Positions 43,090-51,031 of a stretch of DNA of 64,000 nt are shown here, piece after piece. A program made the position numbers and the translations under genes. The DNA is from Nitrososphaera sp. (GTDB lineage Archaea > Thermoproteota > Nitrososphaeria > Nitrososphaerales > Nitrososphaeraceae). Every line of letters starts with the position of its first letter. The first letter of the stretch is position 1. The stretch covers positions 35,121-99,120 of the forward strand of contig JAJUFP010000009.1 of NCBI GenBank assembly GCA_029263715.1, read 5' to 3'. The notes under the pieces are model-generated. The model was not told where the DNA came from, did no database searches, and saw only the letters and a list, made by a program, of their open reading frames with translations.

Positions 43090-43227
43090 TCAGTATTTCT
43101 GCCACGGTTTTTTGTGTTTTATGAGGTGGCAGGTTTCTGAGCAAAAGTAGTCGTCGCACATGTAGCAGAACAACGGATAGTCCTGTGTCTTCTTGCCGCA
43201 TCCTCCGCAGGTTGCTGACATGTCCAT
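43090..43227 (-). CDS. Cysteine-rich zinc-finger microprotein, 45 aa
   Basis: I translated MDMSATCGGCGKKTQDYPLF, CYMCDDYFCSETCHLIKHKK, then PWQKY. Cysteine pairs CGGC, CYMC, the Cys in YFC and CH/H residues resemble MYND/HIT-like or LIM-like zinc knuckles; the exact class is unclear. It starts near amoC (minus strand) but 237 bp lies between 43090 and the amoC stop at 43327, so 43227 is upstream of it only in the downstream direction of amoC; the two may share a transcript. Confidence 0.65.
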   Translation of the reverse strand: MDMSATCGGCGKKTQDYPLFCYMCDDYFCSETCHLIKHKKPWQKY

Positions 43228-43326
43228 GATGACTATTCGGCAATCTTGGAATTAAGTTTTGCAAAAATAAAGAAAAAAGCAGAGTCCGGATCTTGCGATC
43301 CAGACATAGCCGAAATCCTTTCCCTT

Positions 43327-43890
43327 TTACGGGATGGACCTGCTGTACAGCTTGCCTTCGAGGGCCAGCTTGTACATCTCTGCTACATACGGGTTCTTTG
43401 CCGGTGTTTCTGCACCCAGTTCCACCAGTCTTGCGTACACTCTAACCACATAGGCTAGAGCACCCATGAATGCCACGACGACACCCATGTTGAACATCCA
43501 GTGGTTGGGGACCGCAAAGATCTCTTCCACGAACCAGAAGTGCCACATCTCGTTGACACCGATGGTGAACATGGTTGCCAGATAGCCGATGATGGTTATC
43601 TTTAGACCAGTGTTCATGGTGTTTCCTGGACCCCTGAGGATCGGGACCTTTCTGTCATATACAGCTACAAAGCCCCAGCCCAGCGGGAGTGCCACGAAGT
43701 GGCTGTAGAGCCACCAGTGTGCTGGTGTGAAAGCACTGTCTCTAATTGCGGTCTGGTGCAGCGAGCCATCCACGAAGTTGTCCACTTCGACGGAGGCTGC
43801 AATTGAACCGAGCATGATCACCATTATGTAGATCTTCTTCAGTCTCTGGATTTCGACTTCCTTTGGGATCAGTGCTGGCATCTGCGCCAT
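43327..43890 (-). CDS. amoC: Ammonia monooxygenase subunit C
   Basis: Archaeal AmoC, 187 aa, with about five to six TM helices and typical segments RLKKIYIMVIMLGSIAASVE, FTPAHWWLYSHFVALPLGW, GVNEMWHFWFVEEIFAVPNHW and the C-terminal GALAYVVRVYARLVE. The CuC-type ligands align as Asn113 (at the position of the PmoC Asp), His117 and His130, with the His spacing of 13 conserved. AmoB lies about 5.5 kb away and amoA is not in the window, as in Nitrososphaera where amo genes are scattered and amoC is often multicopy. A TATA-like TATATTAA (about 43914-43921) lies about 26 nt before the ATG. Confidence 0.96.
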   Translation of the reverse strand: MAQMPALIPKEVEIQRLKKIYIMVIMLGSIAASVEVDNFVDGSLHQTAIRDSAFTPAHWWLYSHFVALPLGWGFVAVYDRKVPILRGPGNTMNTGLKITIIGYLATMFTIGVNEMWHFWFVEEIFAVPNHWMFNMGVVVAFMGALAYVVRVYARLVELGAETPAKNPYVAEMYKLALEGKLYSRSIP

Positions 43891-43906
43891 GTGATATCCA
43901 TGTGAC

Positions 43907-43926
43907 AGAGGAGTATATTAACCTCT
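43907..43926. promoter_or_regulatory. amoC promoter TATA box bracketed by an inverted repeat
   Basis: AGAGG, ten bases including the TATA (AGTATATTAA), then CCTCT. The arms are perfectly complementary and flank the amoC TATA box, about 17-36 nt before its ATG, a position where a repressor or activator could act. Not proved as an operator. Confidence 0.45.
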
Positions 43927-44090
43927 ACTTTAGAAAAGCCATGTCGAAAGTATTATCTTCATATAGTATAGAAAAGAAATACAACATTTGTTCAATGCTC
44001 CACTGGATAGTTTATAATTATAATATCGATAGAATGACGAGCATCTTTGATAATCATAAGTGCTTATCTTGACGTTTTTCGGCTTAAAAC

Positions 44091-44104
44091 CCCGACTAGT
44101 CGGG
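44091..44104. repeat. 14-bp perfect palindrome
   Basis: CCCGACT followed directly by AGTCGGG, with no loop, so it fits a protein-binding dyad better than a hairpin terminator. It sits 201 bp upstream of the amoC start and 230 bp after the phosphoesterase stop. Confidence 0.5.
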
Positions 44105-44333
44105 CTCAATATTACTAATTACCTTCGCTGGTATTTTGACTTTGCTCCATCAAGGCAGATTTTGTGCGGATTCCGGCAAAACTGTGGGAGTAAGCAATGC
44201 ACAACTGCCATTCAGGGCCGTCAAAGAAATCAGGCGGCAGCTCAGTCAAATGCCTTCTCTTCACAAATCAGTATTAACTCTGAATCTTCACAGCTGCCTG
44301 ACCACTATTCACATCAGGATTAATTATTGGTAT

Positions 44334-45077
44334 CTATGTCTCAAGGAACGGCTTGTATCTATTAACCAGGTCTACAAGCGGGAAGCGCTTCTTGCCCACT
44401 ATCTTGATGTCTACGCTGGCCTTGCCGTTTTCAACATCGATAATGTTGTACGAGTTTTCAAAGAACCCACGGAATCTGGAGGAAGATGCAGTACCGGCAT
44501 AGGCAATCTCCAGTGGACCAAGGCTCCAGATCCAAGGCCGGTGCTTGTGACCGCAAAGCACCAAGTCCACCTTGGACTGAAGGCAGGTTCGCAGCGTGTC
44601 TCCGGCATCCAGGATGATGATCTTGTCCGTCCCGGTGTCCGGTATTCCGATCAGATGGTGGTGCATTGCCACTATCTTTACTTTGTCGGTGTATTTGGCA
44701 AGGGTTTTTTCCATCCACTGGTTCTGCCGGTATCCAACCTCGCCTTCGTCCCTGTCGGGCCTTGCAGTGCCCAGCGTCAGTATGACGGTGTCAGCAAATT
44801 CGTAAACAGACTTTGAGGGGAAGAACTTTTTGAACAACAGATATCCCGTATGGCGGTAATCATGGTTGCCAGCCAGCACTATGATCTCTTTGCAGTCAAA
44901 CCTGCCTATCTCCTTCCTGGCCTTCTCGAACTGCGGCAGGATCCCTTCATCTGTAAGGTCTCCGGTGAGTATGATGGCGTCGGGTTGCAGTTTGTTGACT
45001 TCGTCTACCACAGAGTCAAAGGCCTGCTGGATGAAAAGGCTACCCACATGGATATCGGAAAGCTGAACAATCCGCAT
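44334..45077 (-). CDS. Calcineurin-type metallophosphoesterase
   Basis: All five metal motifs are seen: SDIHVG, GDLTDEG, AGNHDYR, MHHHLIG and GHKHRP. Length about 248 aa, starting at MRIVQLSDIH (ATG 45077); earlier in-frame codons read through the divergent promoter. Cyclic nucleotide or nucleotide phosphatase activities are common in this family, and the substrate is not predictable. Divergent from the 45163 gene. Confidence 0.92.
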   Translation of the reverse strand: MRIVQLSDIHVGSLFIQQAFDSVVDEVNKLQPDAIILTGDLTDEGILPQFEKARKEIGRFDCKEIIVLAGNHDYRHTGYLLFKKFFPSKSVYEFADTVILTLGTARPDRDEGEVGYRQNQWMEKTLAKYTDKVKIVAMHHHLIGIPDTGTDKIIILDAGDTLRTCLQSKVDLVLCGHKHRPWIWSLGPLEIAYAGTASSSRFRGFFENSYNIIDVENGKASVDIKIVGKKRFPLVDLVNRYKPFLET

Positions 45078-45162
45078 AAACTTAATTCGTCTTTTGCTGA
45101 CTGCTATATAACGTTGTGCAAAAAGCAATGTTATATTAACACCTGCTTTTGTTAGTAAAGCA

Positions 45163-45735
45163 GTGCCCAAGCGCAAAATAAAGGAGGAAAAGCCAGGTAA
45201 AAGACTGGGAAAAAAGGAGATGTTGATAGTTCCTATCGTGATGGGAGCTGCAACACTGATTGCGCTGGTCATCGTTCCAACCTTTGCGCCACCTCCAAAT
45301 CCTACTGTTGTCTGCCTCAAGGCCCACAACGTTGAGACATTCCAGATATTCCCAAGGATCGAGGTGTTTGTGGACGGCCAACCAAAGATGCTTCCCGACA
45401 ACGTGGGCAAGCAACCAAATGAAGATGGCCAGGAATGCCTGCGTCCAATCCACACAGACGCGGTGGGCAATGACGTCCACATCGAATACATCAGGCCGGT
45501 TCGGCTTTCAATGGCCGACTTTATGAAGATCTATGCATACGATAACAAGACCATAACTGTGGTTGACAATTCCACTGGCACAAACGTAGAGCAGGCCCTC
45601 AACTTGGAAGACTATGACATCAAGTACTCGTATTTCTCGGAGAAGAACGAGTTTACCTATGTCCCGGATGTCAAAGATGTGCCTCCCTTCACAAAAGAAA
45701 TGGCTGTGCGTGTAGAGCTGACGCACAAGCAATAA
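45163..45735 (+). CDS. Conserved thaumarchaeal membrane-anchored hypothetical protein, 190 aa
   Basis: A strongly basic N-terminus (KRKIKEEKPGKRLGKKE) precedes one TM helix (MLIVPIVMGAATLIALVIVPTF) and a roughly 150-residue exterior domain with two conserved-looking Cys (VVCLKAHN, GQECLRP) that could form a disulfide, plus HIEYIRPVRLSMADFMKIYAYD. GTG start. I recall similar proteins in ammonia-oxidising archaea but no function. Possibly an accessory of an extracytoplasmic enzyme. Confidence 0.7.
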   Translation: MPKRKIKEEKPGKRLGKKEMLIVPIVMGAATLIALVIVPTFAPPPNPTVVCLKAHNVETFQIFPRIEVFVDGQPKMLPDNVGKQPNEDGQECLRPIHTDAVGNDVHIEYIRPVRLSMADFMKIYAYDNKTITVVDNSTGTNVEQALNLEDYDIKYSYFSEKNEFTYVPDVKDVPPFTKEMAVRVELTHKQ

Positions 45736-45776
45736 GGAATACTAGTTCTTTCGAAAACACGTCCTCGACTGCCGGC

Positions 45777-46301
45777 CTAGACCGTTCTGCTTAGTTCGAC
45801 TACGGCAAGCCGCTCAAAAAACAGGTCCTTTTCTTTTACTGTCCTTTTCATTAATTTCTGGTTTTTGGCTAACCAGTCCAACGCGGACGAATCGGCAAGA
45901 GAAGAGACAACAAACAGCATCTTGCCTTCCGGCTTGAGCAACGGCAGCGCCGACATAATAAAGCGGACGGTGGTCTCTATACCAACAGGGCCGCCATGCA
46001 CTGTGGCGTCTTTTTGCCTGTCGTCCGGAAGATACGGCGGATTGCTGACAACGAGGTCGAACTTTGCTCTGCCGCCAAAGGCAGAGGCGGCATCGCAGCA
46101 TACCAGCATTATCCTGTTATTTCTGACATGGCAGTATGCCAAAGATTTGTAGTCTATGTCAGAGCCTGCCACAAACTCAAAATTTTCACAAAGCGCGTCA
46201 GCAATCAACCCGGATCCAACTCCTATCTCTAGCGCCCATCCTCCCCTGTAGTTTTTGGCGCAATCCAAGAGAAGATAGGAATCCTCGGCCGGAATGTACA
46301 T
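45777..46301 (-). CDS. prmC: HemK2/PrmC-type protein N5-glutamine methyltransferase
   Basis: SAM-dependent methyltransferase that likely methylates the GGQ glutamine of release factor aRF1. Seen: MYIPAEDSYLLLDC (archaeal HemK2 start), ALEIGVGSGLIADAL (SAM motif I), and the catalytic VVSNPPYLPDD (NPPY). Length 174 aa matches the archaeal/eukaryal Mtq2 type lacking the bacterial N-terminal domain. It is the last gene of the rpl21e-rpoF-DUF655-ksgA-prmC operon, 3 bp after ksgA. Confidence 0.93.
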   Translation of the reverse strand: MYIPAEDSYLLLDCAKNYRGGWALEIGVGSGLIADALCENFEFVAGSDIDYKSLAYCHVRNNRIMLVCCDAASAFGGRAKFDLVVSNPPYLPDDRQKDATVHGGPVGIETTVRFIMSALPLLKPEGKMLFVVSSLADSSALDWLAKNQKLMKRTVKEKDLFFERLAVVELSRTV

Positions 46302-46304
46302 CTG

Positions 46305-47024
46305 TCAACCCTCTGCTGATTCCAGGAGCGATATTATCTCATCTGGAGCAAGCTGGTCAATCCTTCTTTTACCAAATCCTGCATTGCTTGTCCCGTACTT
46401 TGCGGCCACCGAAGATGCCTTTTTGTTGCGCTGCGAGAACAGCAGGTTGATCTTCCTTATCATGTCCGCGGAAATCCTGTGCACCGGAAAAAGCCTGATC
46501 ACCTCGGAATCTACAGAGGGCGGCGGCTCAAATGATTTCCTGTCCACGTTAAACAGCCGCTCGATCCTAAAGCAGTGGGACGAGATGACTGTTATGGCCC
46601 TGTAATCCCTGTCGCCAGGGGCTGCCATGATCTTGTCTACAAATTCCTTCTGCAACATTACCACGGCTCTTCTGAAATTCTTTGTTGCCAACCACTGAAA
46701 GGCGTCCCTGCTTCGAGAATATGGCAGGTTGGATACAAAGACATCAAATTCAATGTTGTCGATCCTGAAAAGATCCATGTTCTTGATTTCCAGGTTTGGA
46801 AAGACGAGGGTCTCCTGCACTTTTCTGAACAGCGCTCTGTCTACTTCAAAGCTGATCACTTTTCCTGCAGCCCTGCACAGCTCCTTTGTCAGGATGCCGT
46901 TTCCGGTGCCTGCTTCGCAGACTGTTTCGTCGTTCTTGATGACAGCCGCGTCAATGATTCTGGCCAGGACTGTTCTGTCGGCAAGAAAATGCTGGCCAAG
47001 CGCCCTGGTTTTTGTTAGCCTCAA
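46305..47024 (-). CDS. ksgA: 16S rRNA adenine dimethyltransferase KsgA
   Basis: Dimethylates two adjacent adenines in helix 45 of 16S rRNA. Motifs: KTRALGQHFLADRTVLARII, VCEAGTGNGILTKEL, VISFEVDRALF and VSNLPYSRSRDAFQW (N-L-P-Y), with the FEPPPSVDSEVIRL region near the end. Length 239 aa, slightly short of the bacterial form. TTG start. In a conserved archaeal operon with DUF655 (3 bp upstream) and prmC. Confidence 0.94.
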   Translation of the reverse strand: MRLTKTRALGQHFLADRTVLARIIDAAVIKNDETVCEAGTGNGILTKELCRAAGKVISFEVDRALFRKVQETLVFPNLEIKNMDLFRIDNIEFDVFVSNLPYSRSRDAFQWLATKNFRRAVVMLQKEFVDKIMAAPGDRDYRAITVISSHCFRIERLFNVDRKSFEPPPSVDSEVIRLFPVHRISADMIRKINLLFSQRNKKASSVAAKYGTSNAGFGKRRIDQLAPDEIISLLESAEG

Positions 47025-47027
47025 ACC

Positions 47028-47642
47028 CTATTTTCTGACAAACAGGTTCATGCGTGCCTGGCCCATTATCTCTTCAATTATCCTTTTTGTCAGCAACTTG
47101 GCTGGTTCTCTTAGACCGACACGGTTTTGCAGGTCGGAAAAGCTCTCGAACTTTTTCTTTTCTCTTTCCTTTATTATGGTCATCATGTACGTCTTGCCGA
47201 TGCCCGGAATAAGCTCCAGCGCATGGATCCTAGGAGTTATCGGCTGAGACACATTAATGTAATCCACAAAACGTTTTTCGTTTGCAAGCACTATCTTTTC
47301 TACTATGGCCGAAAGCTCGTTTTTTGCCGACTGCGAAATGTCGTGGTACTCTAGCCTGCCAAGGACGCTTGTTACTTTGTTCCTGCCCTCCCGGCCTATG
47401 TACAGACGCTCGCCCACGTCAAACGTGGCATTCTGCACCCCCAACAGTTCAAGAATGGTGAGTCGTTCCTCGCCTATGGCCTGAATGATGACGCCCTCCC
47501 GGCCTCTGACGGTCATGGATTTACCGCGGGGAGTAAAGTCCAAGACATAGGCGTACTCTTCGTACTTTCTCTGGCCGTGTTCGTGGCTCTCCATCCTCGC
47601 AGGCAGATGGCCTGACGAGACCGTATCGTTTGTTCCAGACAA
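47028..47642 (-). CDS. DUF655 RNA-associated protein
   Basis: Archaea-wide protein with an OB-like N-terminal region (YEEYAYVLDFTPRGK, IIQAIGEERLTILELLGVQN) and a C-terminal helix-hairpin-helix-like segment (ITPRIHALELIPGIGKTYMM, FSDLQNRVGLREPAKLL). The conserved position between rpoF and ksgA suggests a role in ribosome or RNA maturation. Length 204 aa. No catalytic motif seen. Confidence 0.9.
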   Translation of the reverse strand: MSGTNDTVSSGHLPARMESHEHGQRKYEEYAYVLDFTPRGKSMTVRGREGVIIQAIGEERLTILELLGVQNATFDVGERLYIGREGRNKVTSVLGRLEYHDISQSAKNELSAIVEKIVLANEKRFVDYINVSQPITPRIHALELIPGIGKTYMMTIIKEREKKKFESFSDLQNRVGLREPAKLLTKRIIEEIMGQARMNLFVRK

Positions 47643-47681
47643 TTTCTATATATCCGCCCTATACTTGGAACTGTTTATTAT

Positions 47682-48014
47682 TTAGCCTTGACTATCGCCC
47701 TTGAGAATGTTTAGCATTCTTTCCAAAGTTTCGGTAAGTATGAGCTTCTTCCAGCCAAAGGTAAAGGCTCTCAACTCTTCCATGCTGGTGGGAAGCACAT
47801 TGACTATTTCCACGGCCTCCTCGGCTGTCAGGTCGCATTGCTCGACGAGCTGTTTTACCATTTCCTGGGCCTTCTTGGAGTCGACCTTTGCGAACTTGCC
47901 TACGTAATCGGCCGTCCAGCGCTGTATCTGATCCATGTCATCCTGCTTGACCGAATCGAGGATCTCCTTTACCTGGGCAATGGTGATTATCTCTTTCTTG
48001 ATGGTCTCTGTCAC
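47682..48014 (-). CDS. rpoF: RNA polymerase subunit F (Rpo4/Rpb4)
   Basis: Forms the stalk of archaeal RNA polymerase with RpoE/Rpo7. The 110-aa helical sequence (MTETIKKEIITIAQVKEILD, AQEMVKQLVEQCDLTAEEAV then NVLPTSMEELRAF) is typical, as is the location after rpl21e. GTG start at 48014. Confidence 0.93.
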   Translation of the reverse strand: MTETIKKEIITIAQVKEILDSVKQDDMDQIQRWTADYVGKFAKVDSKKAQEMVKQLVEQCDLTAEEAVEIVNVLPTSMEELRAFTFGWKKLILTETLERMLNILKGDSQG

Positions 48015-48017
48015 TTT

Positions 48018-48308
48018 CTAGGCCTCCACGGCAAGAGGTCTGACGTGGTTAAGGAAGGTCTGGAGGATCTTCTCCTTGTCTCCAAACATGACAGATACCT
48101 TGAGGGTACGCCTTCCTACTTCTTTGACGACGCCGATCCGGCCATGGAAGCGTCTGTGCGGCGTGGTGGTTTGTTCTCTGGGGTCAACATCAATTATGAC
48201 CTTGTCTCCAACTTTGTAATCATGAAGCAGGTATGATATGCCCCTGACGACATTGTCCTTCGTCAGTATAGAGCGAGCCTTTCTCCTGGTACCATGTGAT
48301 CTTGGCAT
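48018..48308 (-). CDS. rpl21e: 50S ribosomal protein L21e
   Basis: 96 aa: MPRSHGTRRKARSILTKDNV, YKVGDKVIIDVDPREQT and FHGRIGVVKEVGRRTLKVSV match archaeal L21e. First gene of the conserved rpl21e-rpoF-DUF655-ksgA-prmC operon; the rpoF start lies 3 bp downstream. Upstream gap from radA of 30 bp is AT-rich. Confidence 0.96.
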   Translation of the reverse strand: MPRSHGTRRKARSILTKDNVVRGISYLLHDYKVGDKVIIDVDPREQTTTPHRRFHGRIGVVKEVGRRTLKVSVMFGDKEKILQTFLNHVRPLAVEA

Positions 48309-48338
48309 ATTAATTACGACACTGGGCGAGCCTTAATA

Positions 48339-49319
48339 TCAAGTTATCCTGTCTTCCACGTCGGATATGCCGCCTTCAGAGAGGGCAAACAACGCCTCCC
48401 GTTCCGCGTGATAGGGGCTATCAACCATCCTTGCTATCCTGTTTTTTCCAGATGAGCGTTTTAAGAAAATGCGGTACGTGCTGGTATGCGCCACGACATT
48501 TCCGCCAGTGGGTCTTGCTGCATCAAAGTAGCCGTCTGGAGACGATTGTATCTGGTTTGTCACCACGACTGCCACCTCGTAGGTGTCTGCAAGCCTGACA
48601 AGCATGTGCATGAACTTGTTTAGCCGTTGCTGACGTTCTGAGAGCGTTGCCCGGCCCAAAAATTCGGCTCGGTAATGCGCAACGGCAGAATCCACGACGA
48701 CAAGCTTGATCTTGTTTGCTTCGATCACCGGCCCGGTTTCTTCTATTATTAGCTCTTGATGGGCGCTGTTGTACGCCTTTGCCACGATGATGTTTTCCAG
48801 GGCGCTGTTGGGGTCCATCAATCTGGACCTTGCAATCGAAACGATCCTTTCTGGCCTGAAAGTGTTTTCTGTGTCTATGTAGATGGCCCGGCCATCCAAC
48901 CCGCCTGACTGCTTGGGCTGCTGCACAGTTACGCATAATGTGTGGCACAGCTGGGTCTTTCCAGTGCCAAATTCACCGTAAACCTCTGTGACGGCTCTTG
49001 TCTCCACGCCGCCCCCAAGCAGGTCATCGAAATTCCTTGCACCTGTGGATATCCTGAAGCTCTGCTTTCTCTTTTCGTAAATACTGGTGGCCGTCACAAA
49101 ACTCTTGTCAATGATTCCAAGTTCTTCTAGGATCACGCGGGCCTTGTTGCAAATCCTGACAGATACGTCCATGTCCATGCCCGTGGCGCCGGCCACATCC
49201 GCCGCCCCCCTGACCAGGAGGTCCTTTATAGAGTGAAAGCCCGCTTCTTTGAGGCGCTTTTCCGTGGCTGGACCTATTTCTTCGATGTTGGCAAGAGCAA
49301 GCCTAGAGATATCTTCCAT
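48339..49319 (-). CDS. radA: DNA repair and recombination protein RadA
   Basis: RecA-family strand-exchange ATPase. N-terminal helix-hairpin-helix domain (IGPATEKRLKEAGFHSIKDL), then Walker A YGEFGTGKTQLC, the ATP-cap/Walker B KLVVVDSAVAHYRAEF, L1/L2 loops and TNQIQSSPD, GGNVVAHTSTYRI. Length 326 aa is usual for archaea. Upstream of the L21e operon on the same strand and divergent from amoB. Confidence 0.96.
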   Translation of the reverse strand: MEDISRLALANIEEIGPATEKRLKEAGFHSIKDLLVRGAADVAGATGMDMDVSVRICNKARVILEELGIIDKSFVTATSIYEKRKQSFRISTGARNFDDLLGGGVETRAVTEVYGEFGTGKTQLCHTLCVTVQQPKQSGGLDGRAIYIDTENTFRPERIVSIARSRLMDPNSALENIIVAKAYNSAHQELIIEETGPVIEANKIKLVVVDSAVAHYRAEFLGRATLSERQQRLNKFMHMLVRLADTYEVAVVVTNQIQSSPDGYFDAARPTGGNVVAHTSTYRIFLKRSSGKNRIARMVDSPYHAEREALFALSEGGISDVEDRIT

Positions 49320-49360
49320 TCCTTTTGATCCATTTGTGCGTCATCCATTAATAAGACATC

Positions 49361-49384
49361 GCTCCGGAGCAAAAAAGTATATAT
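49361..49384 (+). promoter_or_regulatory. amoB promoter with an adjacent 10-bp palindrome
   Basis: GCTCCGGAGC (49361-49370) is a perfect palindrome directly before an A-rich BRE-like run and TATA box (AGTATATATC, 49376-49385). The predicted start lies near 49407 with a 12-nt leader containing a purine run (AGAGGGA) before ATG 49419. A strong promoter is expected for amoB; a regulatory protein could bind the dyad. Confidence 0.55.
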
Positions 49385-49418
49385 CTTTGTTCATTCTGCT
49401 AAGGCTAAGTAGAGGGAT

Positions 49419-49973
49419 ATGATGGAAAGCAAGACGTTGGTCGTGACGGCTCTTGCGGCAGTCTTGGTGCTGTCTGTAGTTGCCCTTATGCCGTCTGCTG
49501 ATGCGCACGGTGTGCAGGCACAGTTGCAGAGCAGATTCGTAAGAATCGAAAACGAGCAGTTCTCTGACAACACCCTCCAGACAGGCGAAACACTGACCGT
49601 TTCCGGCGAGCTCAAAAGCTTGGTCAACAGAGATCTTAGAGCATGGCTCTCTCTGTTCAGCGAGTCTGAAAACGCTGGTAACAGATGGGAGTTCTTGTCT
49701 AGAGACCCACCTGGCAACATCTTCGACATTCCGGCAGGTGCAACCATCCCGTATGCAGTCACTGTAAAGGCACTTGAGCCAGGAACATATCATGTACACA
49801 CACAGCTTAACGTAGAACACATCGGTCCGGGTCTCGGCAGAGGTCAGACGGTGAACGTCAGTGGCGACCCAATTCTGAAGCCAATTCCAATGGGAAGCAT
49901 TGTCTACCAATGTATCCTTATCGGGGCTGGCCTTGGAGTAACATTCGCAACAAGACCGTGGCAAGTCATCTAA
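49419..49973 (+). CDS. amoB: Ammonia monooxygenase subunit B
   Basis: Archaeal AmoB, 184 aa: signal peptide (TLVVTALAAVLVLSVVALMP, SADA) with cleavage expected before His30, giving an N-terminal copper-binding His; then cupredoxin segments with His125 and His127 (GTYHVHTQLNV), matching the pMMO PmoB copper site; a short C-terminal TM (IVYQCILIGAGLGVTFATRP) anchors it. Much shorter than bacterial AmoB, as in all archaea. Amo subunits together oxidise NH3 to NH2OH. Confidence 0.97.
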   Translation: MMESKTLVVTALAAVLVLSVVALMPSADAHGVQAQLQSRFVRIENEQFSDNTLQTGETLTVSGELKSLVNRDLRAWLSLFSESENAGNRWEFLSRDPPGNIFDIPAGATIPYAVTVKALEPGTYHVHTQLNVEHIGPGLGRGQTVNVSGDPILKPIPMGSIVYQCILIGAGLGVTFATRPWQVI

Positions 49974-50049
49974 AAGAGCATCCACTCTCCCCTTTTTCCT
50001 TTTAATTATTTTTCTACAAATTCTAAACTAGGAGCAACTGCTTAATACC

Positions 50050-50694
50050 ATGGGTTCGGAGATTTTCTCAAGAATGCTGGATGCCCTTTGTAAAGAAGTC
50101 CAAGACACATTCTACGACGGCGACCCTGCCCATGACTTTGAGCATGTTATGCGGGTTTATCGAAACGCAGAACTTGTTGGTAGACAAGAGGGTGCCGATA
50201 TGGATGTCCTTTTGACCGCCGTGCTCTTGCACGACTTAGTCGTCTATCCAAAGGGCAGCGCCAAAAGGTCGAAATCTGCTGATGAAAGTGCAGACCTTGC
50301 AGAGAAAATACTGGAAAGGAAAGGCTGGCCCAGAGAGAAGATCGATCAGGTCTGCTATTGCATAAGACTTCACAGCTATTCCAAGAACCTCGTCCCCGAT
50401 ACTCTGGAGGCCAAGATATTGCAGGATGCAGACAGGCTAGATGCCTTGGGCGCCATCGGCATTGCAAGGACATTCAGCGTCGGCGGCTCTGAGAACAGGA
50501 AGTTCTACAATCCGTCAGACCCATTCTGCAGGAACGGAAGGGAGCCAGACGATCTTTTGTGGACGCTGGATCATTTCCACAAGAAACTGTTAAAGCTGGA
50601 AAACGCCATGCACACCAAGACCGCAAGAAAGCTGGCAAAGGAGCGAACGCGCTTTATGGAAGCTTTTCTGAACCAGCTTGGAAAGGAAATCTAA
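50050..50694 (+). CDS. HD-domain hydrolase (YedJ-like)
   Basis: HD-superfamily phosphohydrolase: DPAHDFEHVMRVYRNAELVG (H...), LLTAVLLHDLVVYPK (HD), RLHSYSKN and ILQDADRLDALGAIGIAR (D). Length 214 aa fits the YedJ/PF01966 family. Its stop overlaps the stop of the convergent 50691-50993 gene by 4 bp. Substrate unknown, perhaps a nucleotide. Confidence 0.88.
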   Translation: MGSEIFSRMLDALCKEVQDTFYDGDPAHDFEHVMRVYRNAELVGRQEGADMDVLLTAVLLHDLVVYPKGSAKRSKSADESADLAEKILERKGWPREKIDQVCYCIRLHSYSKNLVPDTLEAKILQDADRLDALGAIGIARTFSVGGSENRKFYNPSDPFCRNGREPDDLLWTLDHFHKKLLKLENAMHTKTARKLAKERTRFMEAFLNQLGKEI

Positions 50695-50993
50695 CTATAG
50701 TCAACAAAGTACTTGTACCGTTTTTCTACCTCTTTGTTTCTCCCTGAAAGAACGTCAGAGATCTCTTCATGCAGTTTCTTGCTTGCATGCTGCTTAAAAT
50801 CCTCTGCCGCAGAGTTTTTTGGAAAGACCGACAGGGTGTATTCAAAATGCTTCATGAATTCCACAACCTTGGAACGGTATTCCTCGATGGTGGGTTTTTT
50901 GTTCTCTATTTTGAACCACGCTGTGGCGCAGGCCGTCGAGTAGAGCTTGGCAAGCTCTTCTACCAGCCTGTCGACTTCAAAATAATCCACCAT
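50691..50993 (-). CDS. Helical conserved hypothetical protein, 100 aa
   Basis: Mostly helical: VDRLVEELAKLYSTACATAW, KPTIEEYRSKVVEFMKHFEY and DFKQHASKKLHEEISDVLSG. No known motif or membrane segment. Overlaps the HD gene stop by 4 bp (CTAA). It is transcribed in the same direction as, and just downstream of, the radical SAM gene (its 5' end is 38 bp away), so it may be cotranscribed with it. Confidence 0.65.
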   Translation of the reverse strand: MVDYFEVDRLVEELAKLYSTACATAWFKIENKKPTIEEYRSKVVEFMKHFEYTLSVFPKNSAAEDFKQHASKKLHEEISDVLSGRNKEVEKRYKYFVDYS

Positions 50994-51031
50994 GTGGTTA
51001 CAGATACTGGCAAAGCCGGTCTAAATGAAGC

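Larger units (their letters stand above)
43891..44333. other. 443-bp noncoding region upstream of amoC
   Basis: Apart from the promoter repeat, the region contains a 14-bp perfect palindrome CCCGACTAGTCGGG (44091-44104), AT-rich stretches and no convincing reading frame; longer plus-strand frames here run into the antisense strand of the phosphoesterase. A small RNA or a control region for amoC is possible, since this gap is much larger than others in the window. Confidence 0.5.

Noticed and set aside
44091..44104. Rho-independent-like terminator of the phosphoesterase gene
   Set aside because: The palindrome has no loop, no T-run follows it, and it lies 230 bp after the stop codon, so a terminator function is unlikely.
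44060..44816. Two overlapping plus-strand reading frames over the amoC upstream region and the phosphoesterase antisense
   Set aside because: They lack a recognised domain, run antisense to a clear metallophosphoesterase, and their composition looks noncoding.
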